Source: Lactarius indigo (taxonomy: Eukaryota > Basidiomycota > Agaricomycetes > Russulales > Russulaceae). Taken from it: a stretch of DNA of 64,000 nucleotides. The position numbers and the translations under genes were made by a program. The stretch lies in NCBI GenBank assembly GCA_025766275.1, contig JAFKAC010000047.1, positions 186,001-250,000 on the forward strand, given 5' to 3'. Shown in pieces: positions 35,933-47,889 of this stretch. Every line of letters begins with the position of its first letter. Within the stretch, counting starts at the first letter, position 1. The notes beneath the pieces were generated by a model that was not told where the DNA came from, ran no database searches, and saw nothing but the letters and a program-made list of their open reading frames with translations.

Positions 35933-37190
35933 ACTGTAAAGATTAGTGTGTCCAACCGGGTCGGAGGTGAAGCCGACACCTTGGCGGACATGCGACTAAC
36001 CAGACAGCCCACATGCGTTCACAACTTCACAAACGAGCGATTCGGCGAAGCGGTACATCACCGTGCTAATGTCAACACGGCGAGCACGGCGCGTGACGCC
36101 GATCACTGGCAAGGCGCCGACACTAACCTGTAACAACTCTCTCATGTCTCGACTATCGGGTTTAAAATTCTGTGAAGGCCTGCGAGTCGAAAGAACTTGG
36201 AATTCTGAGTCTCTGAGTCCTCAAGGCCTCATGAGCAGCAGCCATTTGCGTGCTCGAGATCTCACATAGATCACCATTTAATAGGCAGACTGATATCTCT
36301 GCTGAACGATGCTGAGTACACCCCTGGAACGGTCCCATGCGAAATGAGATCGCCGTTCGTCCATAGTTGACAACATTGGTCATGTGCCGGCTAATCTCTG
36401 CACGCATTCTGTCATCGCAAGCCTTTAGCGAGACGTCGCATTTACAGTAATCTATCAAAAGTTAGCACCACGGCGCGCTTGACCAGTACCGACGCTACGA
36501 TCGTCGGTGCGGCGTGAATACTTCAGCCGTGTACTATTGTAGCTACCAATCCGAGTCACTGGGTCTCAAGCTGGGTCACAACGTCGTACTAGTCGGCCGT
36601 CGATAGAGAATAGTCATGGGACATTGGGTGTGAATAAGCACCTATCCAGGCTAGTATCCTTGCATCCTTCTCATCCCCAACCTCGACCGTCGCTTCTTCA
36701 TTACCAGTCTATCAACAATGATGTTCATGAGAACCATCCTCGCACTTTCTCTTGCTGCATTTGCCCTTGCCGTTCCGGTGGCTCAGCCACTGGAAGGTCG
36801 TAGAGGTCCTATCGGTGCGTTCTGCTCGAGCCAATGCCCACTTTTTTTGGAGGCTGATTTATTTGACGTAGGTGCTCTGCTCAGAGTGATCGAGGGGGTG
36901 GTCGACAAACTGGCAGGGGAATACACCGAAGGATTGTAATGGTATGTTTTAGTTTGTGATACTGGAATTGAGATTGCTGATGTTGTAGAGCAGATGTTCG
37001 GAAGGAACTGGGTTGCGAATACGTGAGACTTCCCGGCTTATGACAATCTAGATAACAACACTTAGTGTTCGCCAGATTGTTTATTTGTCGTTCGTACCAG
37101 TGTTGGGTGGAGACACGGGATCGTAGTTCAGCTTGATGGGAATGCTAATACAGTCTAACACTCTCAAAGTTTTTTTTTGCGTCAAGAATT
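35933..37190. repeat. Inverted duplication, left arm, outer block (contains SSP-A)
   Basis: This block is repeated in reverse orientation at about 46380-47630. For example, the antisense stretch at 36162-36458 reappears in the plus sense at 47104-47400 with only a few changes, and the 3' flank at about 37030-37190 matches 46380-46530 reversed. Similarity stops abruptly at a TA next to 35934. Edges estimated by eye. Confidence 0.85.
36718..36939 (+). CDS. Small secreted peptide SSP-A, 54 aa precursor
   Basis: Exons 36718-36814 and 36872-36939, 57-nt intron with GTGCGT donor and GACGTAG acceptor, phase 1. The signal peptide is 'MMFMRTILALSLAAFALAVP', then 'VAQPLEGRRGPIG' and a second-exon part 'ALLRVIEGVVDKLAGEYTEG' ending in Leu. 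The unspliced frame happens to stay open to the same stop, but all four paralogues splice here. The mature peptide would be about 33 residues with no cysteine; an Arg-Arg pair could be a Kex2 site. It is the mirror partner of SSP-D in the inverted duplication. Function unknown; there is no CaaX end, so it is not a mating pheromone precursor of the usual type. Confidence 0.75.
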   Translation: MMFMRTILALSLAAFALAVPVAQPLEGRRGPIGAFCSSQCPLFLEADLFDVGALLRVIEGVVDKLAGEYTEGL

Positions 37191-38299
37191 TGTTGCTGTG
37201 CGTCCGAGAAAAGAAAATATTCTCATGAGGGCGGTGTGAGAATTCCTTGTTTTTGGTGACCTACAACACTATGGAAATGCTGAAGCAGATGAGTTCCGCG
37301 AAAGCGAACACCGAAGCGCCAGCTACGTGATAGTATCGGGTCCCGGCCATCTTCTGTGATGTTGAAGCCTCGATCCGCGTCTCTGTCACGATAGGAGTTC
37401 CAGCCTCCTGTATCGGTGTTCACGTGTTTCACGGTTGAGGTATCTTCATGCCCATTGGAATGTTTTCTGCATAAATTATGGGCGTAGGTAGTAGAGATGT
37501 AAGAATACAGATCAGAGCAGCTCGAAAAAAACGAAGTATGAAAGTCTTCGACTTGCAATAGATGCGTATAAGCACTCTAGATCTGTGCCAGACAGCGAGA
37601 TATCCATAACCCTCAGTGGGGCGCATGTTACGCTTCTGAGCTTTGGGAATAGGGGTCAACAACGTCAATAGGTGTATTTCCATAAGGGTGTACGTCGAGA
37701 TCGGCACCACCGCCAGTAGGACGACCAATGGGTTCAAATCAAGGTCGATGAGAACACCAACGCGCCCAATCTATCGAAGTAGTTCCGGGAGGACATTCGC
37801 TAAAGTAAGACTCAAGCATAATCGCAAACCTCGCAGCTCTCAGCCGAGTAGATAGAGCACCGGAACCAAGGATCACAAGCGAGATAGCAAAGGCTTGACA
37901 GACATCGTTGCATTGGCAATACGTAGGTCTTAGCTCTGACAATGAGTGATTGAAACGGCAGTGCTCGTGAAGGAGTCAATGACCACTCCATACCATAAAG
38001 CTGTGGCCGCGAGTCAGACTCATCGAGTGTGGAGGAGCGGAAGAGAGCTACGCCCCGTTGGCAAATATCTTCGGCTCTGTGCATGATCTGTCTGCGGCCG
38101 GGTCGCTGCGTTCATTGAATATGTAGTTTACGCAGTAGCAGACTTGCAGTGAATGTTCAGTGTGAACGCTTGAGTGAACGTGACATTTTTGTGGACTCCG
38201 AGTATGAAGCCAGAGGTGTGTGGCGCCAGCACATTTAGGGGTCAGACAGTTCCAACGGTATTAGAGGTCAAATATGTCTTGATTTCTTTCTCTCCAGGG
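37191..38299. other. Left-arm linker, not clearly duplicated
   Basis: About 1.1 kb between the two duplicated blocks of the left arm; the matching linker of the right arm (45921-46379) is shorter and I see no clear similarity. No gene recognised. Confidence 0.4.
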
Positions 38300-40518
38300 A
38301 CTTTCTGTGGTACGAGGGCCTTCTGTTGTGATTCGCGTGCCAGTGGTCGCTCGCTGACAGGCCTGGGAAAGTCCTAGGAATTAGCCGGAGGTTCGAGTTT
38401 GGCCGGACCGGGATGTGACGTTTCGCTCGGATACGGCGGTCAATCTCTGTTCAATCACATTATGCTCTACTGCCCTTGTTCCAAGATTACGGTGCGTCCG
38501 AGTTATTACTCCTTTGGATTCCCAAAAAATCTCCCTCCTCCACCCTTGCGTCTACGCCTGTCCCCTCACTTTTGACATCGAATTGATTTCCCCGACTACT
38601 AGCCATTTGACTATCGTTCTTACTCTGACCCTCTTCTAACTCGGTCGGGTCTGTGCCACCTCTCAGTGTGTCGAAGAGGAATCGGTCAAATTCCCCAATT
38701 TTTTTTTTCTTTTTCGGAGACCTCTCATAGGCCGCCCCAGAGTCGCTCACTATGTGCGACCAGCCGTCCAATGATGAGACCCCAGCAGAACTGACACCGT
38801 ACAGAAGCACCGAAATTCACTCACCTCAAGACTTAGTTGTCGTCTTCGCCGACATTCCGTTTGCCTTCTTTGTCGACGGTTTCGTCTCCGCTTGTGGGCT
38901 AAGATCAACTCTGACATCCTCGCGCTGGCTTTTAACGTTTTCAAGTTCTGGATTTGCTGACTCTCGCCTTAGACATCCTTCCCGTTCTGCATAGTTTCCA
39001 CGATTCTACTCATAGTTGTCAGAGTCCACCTCTCTCATCCATCTGATCCGTCTTTACTCATAGCTATTTTTGTGATATGCTCATTTCACGACCTCACGTT
39101 CTGGCACCAAAGTGGTCGGGATATGCGTCCTCTTCCTAGTGTGGTATGATAATAGGTGAATATTTAAGTACTGTCACTGTTGTGAAGCAAGTCGTGCGCC
39201 GGAGGAAAATATTTGACACCCCAACGATAGGTGGTGCGTGTTTCTTTTACGACCAGGGCGAATTTCAGAATACGCCATCGTACATAAGGCCAAATGGTGA
39301 ACTGGTTTCGCACCGAGGGCACTGTTCACATCCATTTTGGGGGAAATCTTTCCCCGAGTTATTCGGTGCCAGGGGGCTATGAGGCCATGAGCGACGATCA
39401 AGCCTACACTACGTATCTATAGACGGGATGCGGGTATTGAGAATTGCATTCCTATTCACTTGTACTGAACCCGATGAGCCACATTGCTCCACTCTTCTGG
39501 CCGTTGCGAGCTTCCATTCGCATTTCAACTCTTCGTGCTTTATTAAACGTCAAACCAGCCTTGCGCAGGTCGACAACTTCACACCGTCATCCTCTGCCAC
39601 TCGCAAGGTGCTTACTCACCACGCGACCGCAACGGGGTCCGGCAGGTTCAATTCAGGAGAGCTTCCTGCTGCTCTGTTACGTTCGCGCCCCAGCGGTGTC
39701 TGCTAAAATAAACACGAGGTCGAAGTGTTCCACCTGGCCTTTCTGTATCTAGCACTGTCCGACTACTGTAATTTATTTTAGCCCTGGCAGCAAGACGCGA
39801 AGCTCCGTACTCGTCGTCGTTGTGATCTCGGTTGGTTGGACGCTCGCAGCACTTTATACAATTCAGGAAAGGTGGTGGGACGTATATTAAGTAGCCAATG
39901 GAACATGTCATCGAGCTATCCCAGAAACGCGATTAGCACGCAGGATGGTGAGAGCCAAGCGAGAAGTGACTAGAAGCGCCATGGTGACATAATTTCAGCG
40001 GCACGATGCCGTAAGCCAAATACGGTAATCCGACTGGTACTGTCAAGGTCAAGGTACAGTGTAACCGGAATCCACGGCGCTGGCACCGGCAAACTCTAGG
40101 CTCACAGCGTGCTCGAGGATCTGAGACCGCGTAGTCGTGTAATTCTCATCTTTCATGAGGCCAGAAACTCCACCTATTCATGGTCGATGACATTGCTCAT
40201 GCTCTGACTGACCTCTCCATATATTCATAACGAGTCGTTGCCTCGATGTGCCACAACGTAATGTCGTTGGAGCATCATTCACGACTGACCGCTGATACCG
40301 CATCCCGAAACAGAAATCGCCACCCCGCGAGCCGAATTTAGTGCGATCATTAATGATGCTTCTCTACTTCACTCTTGGAAGACGACGTCTTGTGCTCGGT
40401 TAAGGCGCTCGTGATTCGGAACATGACGGTGTGTTCGCGCGCCGAGTCACCGGATGCCAGTGCTTACAGCAACACAGATTCACCCTCGCCCGACAGGGAA
40501 TATTCGTGCGACGTTGGG

Positions 40519-40526
40519 TATAAATA
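40519..40526 (+). promoter_or_regulatory. TATA box of SSP-B
   Basis: TATAAATA 90 nt upstream of the SSP-B ATG within 'GGGTATAAATAAGCCACCTA', a string nearly repeated upstream of SSP-C and SSP-D and in shorter form at SSP-E. Confidence 0.7.
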
Positions 40527-40615
40527 AGCCACCTATCTTCGCAATATCGACCTCATCCTCCCCAACTTCGACTCTCACTTCTTTAATACCAATCTATCCA
40601 ATCTCGAACAGAACG

Positions 40616-40836
40616 ATGTTGATGAGAACCATCTTTGCACTTTCTCTTGCTGCATTCGCTCTCGCTGTTCCGGTGGCCCAACTGCAACCTCTTTTGGAAG
40701 GTGTTAATGGTGCTGTCGGTTCGTTCTGCTTGAGCCACTGCTCACGTTTTTTTTGGAGGCTGATTGATTTGACGTAGTTGGTTTGCTCAATGATCTGAGT
40801 GCGACTGAGCTTTCCGGGGTATCTGGAGCTTCGTAA
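40616..40836 (+). CDS. Small secreted peptide SSP-B, 53 aa precursor
   Basis: Exons 40616-40718 and 40778-40836, 59-nt intron with GTTCGT donor and GACGTAG acceptor, phase 1. The signal peptide is 'MLMRTIFALSLAAFALAVP', then 'VAQLQPLLEGVNGAV' and the second-exon part 'VGLLNDLSATELSGVSGAS'. The TATA box and start are conserved with SSP-C, its mirror partner. Without splicing, the frame ends inside the intron. No cysteines, no known domain. Function unknown. Confidence 0.75.
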
Positions 40837-41070
40837 CGGTAATTCCCCCTTATGATAAGGCGGGTTGAGGTCACTTATCTTGTGGAACAGAGGCACCAAA
40901 CGAACGGGTTTACGAATACGTGAGCCTCCTCTCGTCATGTGTGGGATAGTTCTGATAACAAGACGTGGTAGCATCCCGGATTGAGATTTGTGTTTCGTAG
41001 TTTCCAGCGGAGGAGCATCAGAATCGTGATTTAGCCTGATAAGAATGTTAATAAATTCCCTCACCAGTAC

Positions 41071-43324
41071 TCGGTTGACGGAACTTTGTCTTTCGGTGTA
41101 TCATTCTCTTTTGGGCACGATCTTGTCATCCTCATCCACAAAAGATTTTCCCATCATGAGACCTGAGTATTGCGTGAATGTCTATGAACGTGCATAAGTG
41201 TGTCAACAGGATGGGCAAACTCACGCTCGCGAACTTCACGACGATGGTTTATAATGATCGTAACTAGGTTCTGGAAGTATCCAATATTTACTACACACGT
41301 GTCTAAGACGGCAAGGTCGTCGACGTCGATGACACCAGATCTGATACTCGTGCCCTCCCTGATGGCGGCTGTGAGCTCGCCATGTTCTGTATCAACTTGT
41401 CAACTCAACTGCTGACGCTTTGTCTCAACCAGTCCTGAGGAATAATTATAATTGTACGTCCACCAAGGCGATCACCAGTCCCGGGCATGACTAAAGCAAA
41501 CGTTTGGGATGGCCCTCGTCATTTTCTCAACTTGTGATTTTCCTTTCCCACGACCTCGAGATGTCTTCTTTCGTTCTCCTTCGCACAAAGCATCTGACCC
41601 CCTAAGGATCTCCTAAGGGCAAGGTTTAAGTTGACGCGATACCAAATTGTAGGAGACGGGAAATCTACGACTCGTGAAGTACTGTAATAATACAATCTTT
41701 GGGTACATCTTGTAGTACATCGGCGAGGTCATGACCATCGCCGTCTTGTTCCTTCTCTGGCCTGCCTCTACTGCTGCGATGAATCATATGATTATGTCTT
41801 ATTGCTATCTTTGAAGCGGGCTCGGTTTCAGTTCTTCTGGGCACTGCGAATGTCAGCTAAAGCCCTTTCCGAAGTCGATTACCGTGATGAGGGTGGTGCT
41901 ATTATTTTTGGCATGATTCGATACGTTCTCAAGTGTCTTCAATGTCTTGCGAAATGTCACGCCCTACCCGACTCGTGAGCCTCTAGGGGTGTACCCTACA
42001 CGGCATATGTAATTGCTGAGCCGTATCGGACACTCAATAACCCAGTCATCCCACACGCTCGCTTCCCCTCATGCTGTACTAGGAGCTCCCTGAGGAGCTC
42101 GATGTCGCATGCCGCTTGTTGATCCCGACCCCTCCGAGATTAGAACGAACTCAGCGGCAGCGACTGTTTTCCCGCCTTCGAAGGCGAAGCAGTCTGCGTC
42201 ACTGGCACCACCGATACCTCTACCTGGTTAACTGATCTAGCGAAACGCTACTATTCTCCTTCCTTCCACTCTCTCCCGATGCGACATTGCCGTCTCGTTC
42301 TCCACAACACCCTCCGAATCGTCGAGGCGTTCCCTACCGGGCTCTGCTCTCGATCTGACTTAGTTAGTCTATTCGTGTGCGCTCGTCCTGTCATGCTGTT
42401 TGCCTACATTGAGGCGCTGAGCAAAATGTGCCCATATGACACACCTGCCTGCCCCCTTTTAACTTACTGCGTGTGCACCTATGCCTCGTGGCCCCAGTAG
42501 CGGCTGGTTGGAGTATTGAGGTCCCACAATGGCTGCGATGTGAGGAAAGTGTGGCGACGCCCACGTTGGAGGTGCCCTGTTGTGCAGCTTGGGGTCCAAC
42601 TGACACGTCTACTAATTCAAATGAATTCGGGTATGTGGCTGCGTTCCGAACATGCTTCCTTATGGGCACGTCGCGGCGCCGCGTATGGGCTACTTCATGT
42701 CCTCCATCATCGGTGGTGCGTCAGATCTCACATACTCGTCAGGTTTCTCATGAAATCATAGTAGCCTCCCATCGTCGATGTGGCCGACTCGGAGAACGAG
42801 GCATCGCATCTCCCCCTCGTGAATTTACCCGTACTGTATCCAAGACAGGGCGCGTTACGACTCGATAACCCAAAGGAGGCGGCTTGTCTACGATAATACC
42901 ATGCTGCTTAGAGTGTACGGATAGTATGGATAATATATCCGTACAGAATGCTATAGTGCAGTACAGTGCAGTACAGTACTAGCTCCCCCGACACCTTGGG
43001 TGGCATATCAGACGGCACTCAAAAAAGAAAGAGAAAAAAAAAATCAGCCGGCACGCAAGGGCCAAAATGTGGATAGAGGTTTCAACTTGTATGGTGTTAC
43101 ACTCGGGTCACAACAGAGATACAAGATGATACGAGATGACCATGGTATACTGACAAGTACTAGATTCTATCACCATGTGCCCCTCTAGCTTGGCTCATTA
43201 TTGCGTCACTAGCTGTTCCACTGTACGACCACGAGATCAATTCTCTCTCATCAATAATACGGCCAGCATCGAGAAATAGTCGAATTGTTCTGACATCGAA
43301 AGACAAGAACACAGAACCGAGGAA
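41071..43324. other. Central spacer of the inverted duplication
   Basis: About 2.25 kb of single-copy sequence between the mirror arms. Short CAGTAC-type repeats occur near 42955-42980. Open frames (for example 42473-42868 +) carry no motif that I recognise. Confidence 0.45.
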
Positions 43325-43547
43325 CGGAATTTATTAACATTCTTATCAAGTTAAATCACGATTCTGATGCTCCTCCAATGGAAACTACGAAACACAAATC
43401 TCAATCCGGGATGCTACCACGTCTTGTTATCAGAATTATCCCACTATGACGAGAGGAGGCTCACGTATTTGCAAACCCATTCGTTTGGTGCCTCTGTTCC
43501 ACAAGATAAGTGACCTCAACCCCCCTTATCATAAGGGAAACTTACCA

Positions 43548-43770
43548 TTACAAACCTCCAGGTTCCCCAGAAAGGACGTCATCGAGGAGCACACCCACAT
43601 CAACGACCACTCCATCTACGTCAAATCAATCAGCCTCCAAAAAAAAAGCAAGAGCAGTGGCTCAGGAAGAACGAACTGAGAACGTCCCCAAGACCTCCCT
43701 GTGGCTGGGCCACCGGAACAGCGAGAGCGAATGCAGCAAGAGAAAGTGCGAGGATGGTTCTCATCAACAT
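43548..43770 (-). CDS. Small secreted peptide SSP-C, 53 aa precursor
   Basis: Minus strand, exons 43770-43677 and 43615-43548, 61-nt intron with GTTCGT donor and GACGTAG acceptor, phase 1. The signal peptide is 'MLMRTILALSLAAFALAVP', then 'VAQPQGGLGDVL' and the second-exon part 'NGVVVDVGVLLDDVLSGEPG' ending Gly-Leu. It pairs with SSP-B in the mirror arm; the first exons are almost the same, while the second exons differ strongly. Function unknown. Confidence 0.75.
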
Positions 43771-43859
43771 CGTTCTGTTCGAGATTGGATAGATTGGTAT
43801 TAAAGAAGTGAGAGTCGAAGTTGGGGAGGATGAGGTCGATATTGCGAAGATAGGTGGCT

Positions 43860-43867
43860 TATTTATA
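43860..43867 (-). promoter_or_regulatory. TATA box of SSP-C
   Basis: TATAAATA on the minus strand, 90 nt upstream of the SSP-C ATG, in the same context and at the same distance as in SSP-B. Confidence 0.7.
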
Positions 43868-45920
43868 CCCAACGTCGCACGAATATTCCCTGTCGGGCGA
43901 GGGTGAATCTGTGTTGCTGTAAGCACTGGCATCCGGTGACTCGGCGCGCGAACACACCGTCATGTTCCGAATCACGAGCGCCTTAACCGAGCACAAGACG
44001 TCGTCTTCCAAGAGTGAAGTAGAGAAGCATCATTAATGATTGCACTAAATTCGGCTCGCGGGGTGGCGATTTCTGTTTCGGGATGCGGTATCAGCGGTCA
44101 GTCGTGAATGATGCTCCAACGACATTACGTTGTGGCACATCGAGGCAACGACCTGTTATGAATACATGGAGAGGCTAGTCAGAGCATGAGCGATGTCGTC
44201 GACAATGAATAAGTGGAGTTTTTGAACTCACGAGAGATGAGAATTACATGACTACGCGGTCTCAGATCCTCGAGCACGCTGTGAGCCTAGAGTTTGCCAG
44301 CGCCAGCGCCAGTACCTTGCCAGCTGACCTTGACAGTACCAGTCAGAACCGTATTTGGCTTACGGCATCGTGCCGCTGAAAGTATATCGCCGTGGCGCTT
44401 CTAGTCACTTCTCGCTCGGCTCTCACCATCCTGCGTGCTAATCGCGTTTCTGGGATAACTCGATGACATGTTCCATTGGCTACTTAATATACGTCCCACC
44501 ACCTTTCCTGAATTGTATAAAGTGCTGCGAGCGTCCAACCAACCGAGATCACAACGACGACGAGTACGGAGCTTCGCGTCTTGCTGCCAGGGCTAAAATA
44601 AATTACAGTGGTCGGACAGTGCTTGATACAGAAAGACCAGATGGATCACTTAGACCTCGTGTTTATTTTACCAGACACCGCTGGGGCGCAAACGTAACAG
44701 ACGTACACGAAGCTCTCCTGAGTTGAACCTGCCAGGCCTCGTTGCGGTCGCGTGGTGAGTAAGCACCTTGCGAGTGGCAAATAATGGTAGTGTGAAGTTG
44801 TCGACCTGCGCAAGGTTGGTTTGACGTTTAATAAAGCACGAAGAGTTGAAATGCGAATGGAAGCTCGCAACGGCCAGAAGAGTGGAGCAATGTATCATGT
44901 GGCCCACCGGGTTCAGTACAAGTGAATAGGAATATTATCTGAGGCCCGAGCGATTCAAACCACATCGAGACACCGTTTCTCACACTGCGCGGGGCAAATG
45001 CCCACTGAAATGCAATTCTCAATACTCGCATCCCAATTCGAGGTCTATAGATACGTAGTGTAGGCTTGATCGTCACTCATGGCCTCATACCCCCAGGCGC
45101 CGAATAACTCGGCGAAAGATTTTCCCCGAAACGGATGAACAGTGTCCTCGTTGCGAAACCAGTTCACCATTTGGCCTTATGTACGATGGCGTATTCTGAA
45201 ATTCGCCCCGGTCGGAAAGGAAGAGATACGCAGTCAGAAAATCCAGAACTTGAAGAGTTAAAAGTCAGCGCGAGGACGTCAGAGTTGATCTTAGACCAGA
45301 AGCGGAGGCAAAGGTGTCGATCAAGAAGGCGAACCGAATGTCGGCGAAGACGACAACTAAGCCTTGACGAGACTGATAGTCGGTCCTTCTGTGGGATGTC
45401 GGTTCTGCTGGGGTCTCGTCATTCGACGCCGTCGAATCAACAGCTGGTCGCGAGTCTAGACATAGTGAGTGACTCTGGGACGGCCTATGAGAGGTCTCCA
45501 CAAACAAAATAGGGGAGTTTCATTGACCCCTCTTCGACATACCGACAGGTGGCAGACCTGGCTGAGTTAGAGGAAGACCAGATTAAGAACAATAGTCGAA
45601 GGGCTAGTAATCAAGGAAAATTCGATTTGGTGTCCAAAGTAAAGGAATAGGCGTAGACGCAAGGGTGAAAGAGGCAGATTTTTTGGGAATCAAATCGAAT
45701 GATAACGAGGACGCACTGTAATCTGGAACAAAGACAGATAAGCATAATGCAATTGAACAGATTTTGACCATGGTGTCTGAGCGAAGAAAGGTTATGGCGC
45801 TACATCCCGGTCCGGCCGAACTCGAGCTTTCGGCGAATTCTCAGGGCTGTCAGTGTCAGCATCAGCGACCACGCGAAATCACACCAGAAGGCTCTCGTAC
45901 CACAGGAAGCCGTTAGAGAG

Positions 45921-46379
45921 AAAGCAATTAAGACAATTGTGGCCTCTGACATCGTTGGAGCTGTCTGATCCCTAAAGGTGCTGGCGCCGCACCTCTAGCT
46001 TCATACTTTGAGTGCGGGAAAACGCCGCGGGTCGCGTTCACTGCAACTGTGTAATAAACTAGTACTTGTTCAATGTACGCACCGGCAAAAATCTGGTCAC
46101 AGACCGACCATGCACGGAGCCGAGGGTCCAACCAACATGTTTTCCAACGTCGGAGCATAGCTCTTTTTTGACTCGATGAACCTGACTTGCGGCCACGGCA
46201 TGCGTGGACGTGGAATGGCTGCAACTCCTATCATGACACACACGGTTCGAAGCTCGAAACTTCAACATTATTCAAGATGGCCGAGGCCCGATACCATCCC
46301 GTAGCTGGTACTTCAGTGTGCGCTTTCGCGGAAAGCATCAGCGCTTCAGTGGTGCCATATAGTGTCGGAGAATTCTTGA
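45921..46379. other. Right-arm linker between duplicated blocks
   Basis: About 460 bp; clear similarity to the longer left-arm linker was not seen. No gene recognised. Confidence 0.4.
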
Positions 46380-46624
46380 CGCAAAAACTGAGAAACTGTT
46401 AGACTGTATTGGCATTCCCATCAAGCTGAACTACGATCCCATGTCTCCACCCATTACTAGTACGAATGACAAATAAGCAATCCAGCGAACACTGGTATTA
46501 TCTAGGTTGTCCCACGTAGACATGATCGGGGGAGTCTCACGTATTCACAACCCCGTTCCTTCGGTGCATCTGCTCCACAAGCATCAGCAACTTCAAATTT
46601 GGTATCACAAAGTAAAACATACCA

Positions 46625-46854
46625 TCACGAAGATCCGGATGCCGCAGCATCAGCAAGAAGCTCGTCGAAGGTAACACCGAGATTATCGAGCAGTTGCTCT
46701 ATGTCAAATCAATCAACCTCCAAAGCAAAAGTAAGCATTGGCTCAAGCGGAACGCACCGACATTAGCTCCAAGACCATCCTGTGGCTGGGCCACTGGCAC
46801 GGCAAGGGCAAATGCAGCAAGAGAGAGTGCGAGGATGGTTCTCATGAACATCAT
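46625..46854 (-). CDS. Small secreted peptide SSP-D, 56 aa precursor
   Basis: Minus strand, exons 46854-46758 and 46698-46625, 59-nt intron with GTGCGT donor and GACATAG acceptor, phase 1. The signal peptide is 'MMFMRTILALSLAAFALAVP', the same as in SSP-A, then 'VAQPQDGLGANV' and the second-exon part 'EQLLDNLGVTFDELLADAAA' ending in Ser-Gly-Ser-Ser. Mirror partner of SSP-A, but the mature region is very different. Function unknown. Confidence 0.75.
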
Positions 46855-46932
46855 TGTTGATAGACTAGTGATGAAGAAGTGACGGTTGAGGTTGGCGATG
46901 AGAAGGATGCAAGAATGCGAAGTTAGGTGGCT

Positions 46933-46940
46933 TATTTATA
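46933..46940 (-). promoter_or_regulatory. TATA box of SSP-D
   Basis: TATAAATA on the minus strand, 79 nt upstream of the SSP-D ATG. The partner SSP-A has a damaged version (TGTGAATA) at the matching place. Confidence 0.65.
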
Positions 46941-47630
46941 CCCAGCGTCGCACGAATATTCCCTGTCGGGCGAGGGTGGATCCGTTTCACTGTAAGCACC
47001 CGGTGACTCGGATTGGTAGCTACAATAGTACACGGCTGAAGTATTCACGCCGCACCGACGATCGTAGCGTCGGTACTGGTCAAGCGCGCCGTGGTGCTAA
47101 CTTTTGATAGATTACTGTAAATGCGACGTCTCGCTAAAGGCTTGCGATGACAGAATGCGTGCAGAGATTAGCCGGCACATGACCAATGTTGTCAACTATG
47201 GACGAACGGCGATCTCATTTCGCATGGGACCGTTCCAAGGGTGTACTCAGCATCGTTCAGCAAAGATATCAGTCTGCCTATTAAATGGTGATCTATGTGA
47301 GATCTCGAGCACGCAAATGGCTGCTGCTCATGAGGCCTTGAGGACTCAGAGACCCAGAATTCCAAGTTCTTTCGACTCGCAGGCCTTCACAGAATTTTAA
47401 ACCCGATAGTCGAGACTCGAGAGAGTTGTTACAGGTTAGTGTCGGCGCCTTGCCAGTGATCGGCGCCACGCGCCGTGCTCGCCGTGTTGACATTAGCACA
47501 GTGATGTACCGCTTCGCCAAATCGCTCGTTTGTGAAGTTGTGAACACATGTGGGCTGTCTGGTTAGTCGCATGTCCGCCAAGGTGTCGGCTTCACCTCCG
47601 ACCCGGTCGGACACACTGATCTTTACAGTA

Positions 47631-47826
47631 CAGTCGAACCTCTCATAACCCATACCCATTAGGAGCCATATAACTTTATAACCACTGGGCTTCCACAACC
47701 CACACCAGTACGTGAGGATAGGCCCCAATTTGTAGTCTAAAATGTATAGATTATTGAGGATCAGAGAGTATGATTTTCCGGTTACAAAATCCCAAAACTG
47801 GGTATGGGTTATGAGAGGTTCGACTG
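47631..47826. mobile_element. MITE, 196 bp, 28-bp perfect TIRs, TA target duplication
   Basis: Left end starts CAGTCGAACCTCTCATAACC and the right end is its exact reverse complement over 28 bp; both are flanked by TA (47629-47630 and 47827-47828). Length, TA target site and CAGT ends fit a non-autonomous Tc1/mariner- or pogo/Fot1-type element. There is no coding capacity. It lies at the outer border of the right duplication arm. Confidence 0.9.
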
Positions 47827-47889
47827 TACATAGGTACAGTATGGTGTTTACCAGACTCAGGTGTTTGAGGACGTGGGCCAAGTGAGCGG

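Larger units (their letters stand above)
38300..41070. repeat. Inverted duplication, left arm, inner block (contains SSP-B and non-coding block Q)
   Basis: Reappears reversed at about 43325-45920. The non-coding part (block Q, about 38300-39950) is present a third time at about 47890-49600 in more diverged form. No conserved protein frame explains the similarity: open frames within Q are disrupted in the third copy. The right end carries SSP-B, its promoter and its 3' flank. Confidence 0.85.
43325..45920. repeat. Inverted duplication, right arm, inner block (contains SSP-C and block Q')
   Basis: Reverse-orientation counterpart of 38300-41070. The plus-strand frame at 44463-44726 is almost the same as the minus-strand frame at 39648-39911, and the 3' flank at 43330-43540 matches 40840-41060 reversed. 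Scattered small insertions and deletions separate the arms. Confidence 0.85.
46380..47630. repeat. Inverted duplication, right arm, outer block (contains SSP-D)
   Basis: Reverse counterpart of 35933-37190. It ends exactly at the TA dinucleotide where a MITE begins (47631). Confidence 0.85.

Noticed and set aside
39648..44726. Frames of about 87 aa at 39648-39911 (-) and 44463-44726 (+) as a conserved protein
   Set aside because: They are the same DNA in the inverted duplication; the third copy near 47968 is frame-disrupted and diverges without codon-like conservation.
36162..47400. Near-identical 98-aa frames at 36162-36458 (-) and 47104-47400 (+) as paralogous genes
   Set aside because: Similarity is explained by the mirror duplication, which extends well outside the frame; no homologue or motif recognised.
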